Shown here piece by piece: positions 59,747 to 64,000 of a stretch of DNA of 64,000 bases. The notes under the pieces were generated by a model. It had not been told where the DNA came from, did not search any database, and saw nothing but the letters and a program-made list of their open reading frames with translations. Position numbers and translations under genes: made by a program. This DNA is from Clostridiales bacterium (lineage in GTDB: Bacteria > Bacillota > Clostridia > Christensenellales > Pumilibacteraceae), in assembly GCA_014799665.1 (NCBI GenBank), contig JAAVHP010000012.1:496001-560000 (forward strand). The letters are read 5' to 3'. The first letter of the stretch is position 1, and each line of letters begins with the position of its first letter.

Positions 59747-62700
59747 ATGAGATCGAAATTCAAAAAATTGCTATTGGTATCGGCGATCGCCGCAACAGCA
59801 TTTGCCGCGGTTGCGTGCAAGAAAACCATAACGCCGACGCCCGACGACGAATGTTCGCATGAGTTCACAAAATGGGACAATGACGAGAACGAGCATTGGC
59901 ATGTGTGTACAAAATGCGGCGAGAGTCAAAACGACGTTGCCGTTCACGATTACGGCGAGGACGGGACGGAGGATTTTTGCATTTGCGGCTGGGAAAATCA
60001 GAATGCGCCGAGCATACTAACGATTACTTATAATTTGTACGGCGGATCAGGTGATCCCGTCGGTGCGTTCACGGAAGGCGTGGGGCTTGCCGAGCTTCCC
60101 GTGCCTACAAAAGCGGGCAACGACTTCGGCGGCTGGTTCGATAACGCCGAGTTTACGGGCAGTCCCGTCACGAGCATAGGTGCAAACGTGACCGCTCCCG
60201 TGATTCTTCATGCCAAGTGGACGCCCAAAACGTTTACGGTGTCTAAAAGCAATAACGCCGCCGATACGGCTACGCTCACTGCGGCAGGCACGGCTACGTA
60301 CGGAACCGATTATACCTTTACCGTAACGTGTAGCGACGCGGACGTTCCGGTAACTGTCGAGGTCACTGTAGACGGTAAGAATTATACGCCGACAAAAATT
60401 GGCAACGATTATACCGTTGCGGGAGACGCGATTACGGGCGATATAGCGATCGCGCTGTCCATAAAGCATGTAAAAGTGCAGTTCGACACGGTAAGCAATT
60501 TGACCTTCGTCGGCGATGCTGTCGCAGAAAAGAACAAGAGGTTCACATTTGCGGCGGTTGCCGAGATCGGCTACAAAATAACGGCTGTCACCGCGACGGC
60601 GGGCGGCGAGTCCGTTACGGTGACGAAGGAGAACGACGGGTATTCCGTCGAAGTAACCGACAAGCCGATATCGATTTCGGGCGTCGTGTCGGAGATAGAA
60701 TACACGCTCAAATTTGCTAATAATAAAACGACGGCGACCGTCGAGCAACCGTCTAAGTACTCTTATACTCAAAGCTTTAGTATTCCCAAAGCCTCGACGC
60801 TCGACGGAATAGTGCCCGAGCATTATAATTTCTTGGGCTGGGCGACGTCGCCCGACGGCGAAGTCGTATATGATGACGAAGAAAGTGTATCGAAGCTTGC
60901 GACTGCGGACGGTGTCGTCACGCTGTACGCTAAGTTAAAAGGCGAAGAGTACAATGTTTCAGTGGGGGCGCTCAAAGGTTTCGACATCGTAACGCTCGAT
61001 AAAGCCGAATACGGCGAGGATTATAAAATACCGCTTGCGGACGGCACGGAATATCTGTACTCTGCAAAAGCGACTGTAGACGGCACGCCACACGATATGC
61101 AAGTAGTCACGACGCCGAGCGGCGCCGAGCTCGTTTTGGATAAACAGTTCGTCACGGGCGCGATAACGGTTTCGGGCGAAAAGCATATTATAGCCGACAG
61201 CTTCTATCAAGACGTAACACCGTACACGATAGAAGACTCGTTTGCCAATAATAACGAGTATAAAGTATATATGACACTCGGCGCGGACGGCATTTACTTT
61301 AAGGCGGATATCAAACAAAATTCAGTTCTTGCGACGGCTACCGACTCTAATATCGTCGCAAAAGACGCGATAAGGTTCGTTTTCGGCAAAAAGAGCGGCG
61401 AGAGATTCGATACGCAGAACGAGGCGGGCAACGACAACAACGGTTACTTTGGTGTAAACGTAGTGGGAGAACGGCAAAACCTCGATAAATCTATCGGATA
61501 TTATTCTCATGTCGGCGATGGCGAGAGTGCATATTATCAAATTCGGTACGAGGGTTTTATATCTTATTCCAAAATAATTGCGCTCGGTATCGGCTATGCC
61601 GAATCCGATTTCGCGGGCTCTGCCTATAAGACCGCCAAAGTGTATTGCGGCATAAGACTGGTAAACCATGCCAACCATACTTCGGCAAACGACATGATTT
61701 TGACCCCGTGTGCGCTTCAAGGCTACGACTACAACGGTTTGCAGGGCTTATTAGTAAACCCCATGGGCGCTAATAGTTGGTTCGGCAATACGAACAGTAT
61801 AACGGTCAACGGGCTTAAAAGTGAGCTTATCAAAAACGATTTGGACGGGGTCGTTTCGCAAAACGAATACGGCGCTCATTCGTTAGTGTACGAGGATACC
61901 GATACGAATCGCAATAACAAGTTCGAGATATTCGGCAAAAAGGTAAACGGCGGACTTAAGCTCGCGGTACGTGTAACGTCGTCTAAGGTGGTTTATTTTA
62001 AGGATAAAGACGGTAAGCACGACTCCGAAAACGTCGATTACATTCAGTTCGGTTTCAAAAATACCGACGGCACAATATCTCACGTAATGCTCGGCGTCGA
62101 CGGATTTTTGCGTTGGATGGATTGCGACACGCTGTTTTCTATTGGTTTCAGCTCGTATGTAAAGATCGACAAGAGCGGTGCGGGCGAATTTACCAAAGAC
62201 GCCTCGGGCTTTAACGGAGCAAACGCGCTTGTCGCGGCGAGCGGCGGCAAATTCGTGACGACCTACGAGCTGTTTATCCCGCAGGAGTTTGCAAATAGAA
62301 TAAGCGACGAGTTATACGTTAGGGTCAGACATATGGATACGGGCGATACCATAAGCTTTGACGGAAAATTGAGTGCATCGTCGACTGTATGGATGTACGG
62401 CGGCGGCAATTCTACCAGTGACGCGTGGCCGGAGCTGATGTTAAATATCATAACCGAAAACGGTGTGTTCGACGTGCGCCGTACGCTTGTGTTCGATAAT
62501 ACCGCAGCCGGCAATAACGGAGTTACGCCGGAACCGATATCGAATGCGGTCGCACATATAACGAATTTGCCGTCGGTCACGCCCGTCGCGGGATACAGAT
62601 TTAAGGGTTGGTCGCTTACAAACGGCGGCGAGGTGATAGCGGACGGTAAGCTTCCTCTCGGCGGCTCTATCGCTGCGGACGGCACGGTCACCCTTTATGC

Positions 62701-64000
62701 GGTGTACGAATCGGCGCAGTGGGCGCTCACCCTCGTCGACGAAAGTAACAGAGCGAGCATCACTTCGGGTGGCGACAATAATGCGGTCAAGCTCAATCAA
62801 GACCTCGTATTTACGGTCGACCGTCAAGCGGATACGGGCAAAACCGTCGTCGTCGAAGTGAAGATAGGCGAAACAAAATACGATCCTCAAATAAGCGGCG
62901 ATACCTATACCGTTTTGGGTGTGGATATAACGGACAAGGTAACGATAACAGTGCGCGAAATAGCGCTCGAATCGGTTACTGTAACACTTCCGTCCGCGAC
63001 GGAAAACTTGAATGTGACGGGCGAGGCTTCGTCTTATAAGAATATAGATTATGAGTTTACCGTAACGGCGGCAAGCGGATACGTATACGGCTTAACGGCG
63101 ACCGTTAGAGGGGAAGCCGTGTCGCTTACCGATCTCGGCAACGGACATTACCGTATTGCGGGAAGCCTTGTTACGGGCGATATAGTAATAGCCGAAAAAA
63201 CGCGCGAAAGCTTGCAAGGCACGCCCGACTTCGAGGTCCGCGGCTTCGAGTACGACGGCGTCACCGATGAAAGCATGGCGGCATATATCGACGGCGTTAA
63301 AACGGACGCGTTCGTATTCGCAAACGGCAAGTATACCGTAGCCGAAAACGCTTTGAGCGACGTCGCTCTCGGGCAAGAGCACGAGCTCGCTATCGAAACG
63401 GCGAACACGGTTTATATTCAGCGGTTCTTTATGGTGACAATGTCCGTAAAGACGACGGACGACTTTAAGGCTATACAGAGCAAGTACTTTAAGGGCACCA
63501 AAAAAGGAGTTCTCGGCTCTACCGATACGTCTGCATACCGTGACGGTTATTTCGTCCTTGCGAACGATATAAATAAGGATGGAGACGCGTTTTATTTTAC
63601 AATGGCACCGATCGCCTATCCCAACGACGGGCATGGCGCGGCGTTGGAAGGCGACGAAGCAAAACGTGCGAGCTGGTACGGAACTATCGACGGTAGAGGT
63701 CACGCGGTGTATAATGTTACGGCGGGGTACGGCGGAATGTTCGGTATGCTGCCCGAAACGTCGATCATAAAGAATATTGCCTTTATCAATTGCAAGTCGG
63801 ATAATTCCGCAGATGCGGGCGAGCTGTTATATAACAACGCAACAAAGTATAAAGACAGCTGGCAGGAGGGTATGGCTGCCAAGCCCCAGAATAACGACGG
63901 AGCCAACAGCGGATTTTTGACGAGAAGTCTATCGGGCGGTACGGTCGAAAACGTATACATCGAAATGGCGGAAATGCCCGCGTTCAACAGATACGGAGTG
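59747..64000 (+). CDS. Giant multidomain surface lipoprotein, 3' end outside window
   Basis: At least 1418 residues, frame open to the edge. Lipobox AVAC (Cys24); AAGGAGG before the ATG. Order: a Cys/His module (about 36-84, HWHVCTKCG), an InlB/Flg_new-type repeat (about 93-160, ending ILHAKWTPK), a second (about 320-400) and a third (about 915-990, ending LYAVYES). Between them lie two beta-sandwich regions (about 500-800) resembling CBM9-like modules (GADGIYFKADIKQ, KDAIRFVFGKK). From about 1233 comes the RDGYFVLANDIN / SWYGTIDGRGHAVYNV / IKNIAFIN module shared with the gene at 56,450. Probably binds glycan at the surface. Confidence 0.8.
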   Translation, partial: MRSKFKKLLLVSAIAATAFAAVACKKTITPTPDDECSHEFTKWDNDENEHWHVCTKCGESQNDVAVHDYGEDGTEDFCICGWENQNAPSILTITYNLYGGSGDPVGAFTEGVGLAELPVPTKAGNDFGGWFDNAEFTGSPVTSIGANVTAPVILHAKWTPKTFTVSKSNNAADTATLTAAGTATYGTDYTFTVTCSDADVPVTVEVTVDGKNYTPTKIGNDYTVAGDAITGDIAIALSIKHVKVQFDTVSNLTFVGDAVAEKNKRFTFAAVAEIGYKITAVTATAGGESVTVTKENDGYSVEVTDKPISISGVVSEIEYTLKFANNKTTATVEQPSKYSYTQSFSIPKASTLDGIVPEHYNFLGWATSPDGEVVYDDEESVSKLATADGVVTLYAKLKGEEYNVSVGALKGFDIVTLDKAEYGEDYKIPLADGTEYLYSAKATVDGTPHDMQVVTTPSGAELVLDKQFVTGAITVSGEKHIIADSFYQDVTPYTIEDSFANNNEYKVYMTLGADGIYFKADIKQNSVLATATDSNIVAKDAIRFVFGKKSGERFDTQNEAGNDNNGYFGVNVVGERQNLDKSIGYYSHVGDGESAYYQIRYEGFISYSKIIALGIGYAESDFAGSAYKTAKVYCGIRLVNHANHTSANDMILTPCALQGYDYNGLQGLLVNPMGANSWFGNTNSITVNGLKSELIKNDLDGVVSQNEYGAHSLVYEDTDTNRNNKFEIFGKKVNGGLKLAVRVTSSKVVYFKDKDGKHDSENVDYIQFGFKNTDGTISHVMLGVDGFLRWMDCDTLFSIGFSSYVKIDKSGAGEFTKDASGFNGANALVAASGGKFVTTYELFIPQEFANRISDELYVRVRHMDTGDTISFDGKLSASSTVWMYGGGNSTSDAWPELMLNIITENGVFDVRRTLVFDNTAAGNNGVTPEPISNAVAHITNLPSVTPVAGYRFKGWSLTNGGEVIADGKLPLGGSIAADGTVTLYAVYESAQWALTLVDESNRASITSGGDNNAVKLNQDLVFTVDRQADTGKTVVVEVKIGETKYDPQISGDTYTVLGVDITDKVTITVREIALESVTVTLPSATENLNVTGEASSYKNIDYEFTVTAASGYVYGLTATVRGEAVSLTDLGNGHYRIAGSLVTGDIVIAEKTRESLQGTPDFEVRGFEYDGVTDESMAAYIDGVKTDAFVFANGKYTVAENALSDVALGQEHELAIETANTVYIQRFFMVTMSVKTTDDFKAIQSKYFKGTKKGVLGSTDTSAYRDGYFVLANDINKDGDAFYFTMAPIAYPNDGHGAALEGDEAKRASWYGTIDGRGHAVYNVTAGYGGMFGMLPETSIIKNIAFINCKSDNSADAGELLYNNATKYKDSWQEGMAAKPQNNDGANSGFLTRSLSGGTVENVYIEMAEMPAFNRYGV

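Overview
The window looks like a chromosome segment of a spore-forming Bacillota bacterium of the class Clostridia, probably from an anaerobic gut lineage; genus cannot be set from sequence alone. The grounds are the sporulation genes (spoIVB, a SpoIIM-like gene, a 24-codon spoVM, ytfI/ytfJ-type genes, two sporulation-type D,D-carboxypeptidases), the fused ispH-rpsA gene known from Clostridia, a sodium-pump decarboxylase cluster, the MEP isoprenoid pathway (dxs, ispH), and perfect or near-perfect sigma-A promoters with 17-nt spacers.

Positions 1-35,300 are mostly core genome, nearly all on the + strand and packed with ATGA overlaps. dxs(partial)-nadK-recN-spoIVB is followed by a SpoIIM-like gene, a D,D-carboxypeptidase, rpe and spoVM. 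A small accessory pair follows: an XRE repressor divergent from a BspA-type leucine-rich-repeat lipoprotein, with two palindromic operators between them. Next come infC-rpmI-rplT (AUU start and attenuator leader), an rRNA/tRNA methyltransferase, yebC, lysA, a site-2-type protease, scpA-scpB, ytfI-ytfJ-dacF-like and rluB. A five-gene Na+-translocating decarboxylase operon (19.3-24.0 kb) runs into surE, a flavoprotein, an AroH-Cmk fusion, plsC and ispH-rpsA. Then come a zinc-ribbon protein, a dipeptidase, purB and glgA.

Positions 35,300-39,600 hold a MATE transporter fused to a cytidylate-kinase-like domain, a small membrane protein and two flavin proteins. Positions 39,684-44,350 are accessory and more AT-rich: a large serine recombinase, a 168-nt nested inverted-repeat structure, a Cys-repeat lipoprotein, an orphan RES-domain protein, and a 55-nt 3' half of tRNA-Leu(UAA) that looks like an integrase attachment-site scar.

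Positions 44,350-64,000 form one carbohydrate-uptake locus. An AraC regulator (apparently shortened) is divergent from at least ten + strand genes with spacings of 16 nt or less: an MsmK/MalK-like ATPase with an 80-residue insertion, a membrane protein, a solute-binding lipoprotein, two MalF/MalG-type permeases, a 937-residue Ig-like surface protein, a DUF4838-type putative glycosidase lipoprotein, a Big2 lipoprotein, an FAD-dependent oxidoreductase and the start of a giant multidomain lipoprotein. They probably capture, process and import one complex glycan; the substrate cannot be read from the sequence.

Two general features stand out. Several promoters put the -10 box exactly 6 nt before the ATG, which predicts leaderless mRNAs. 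Several promoters also carry perfect palindromes, suggesting dedicated repressors.
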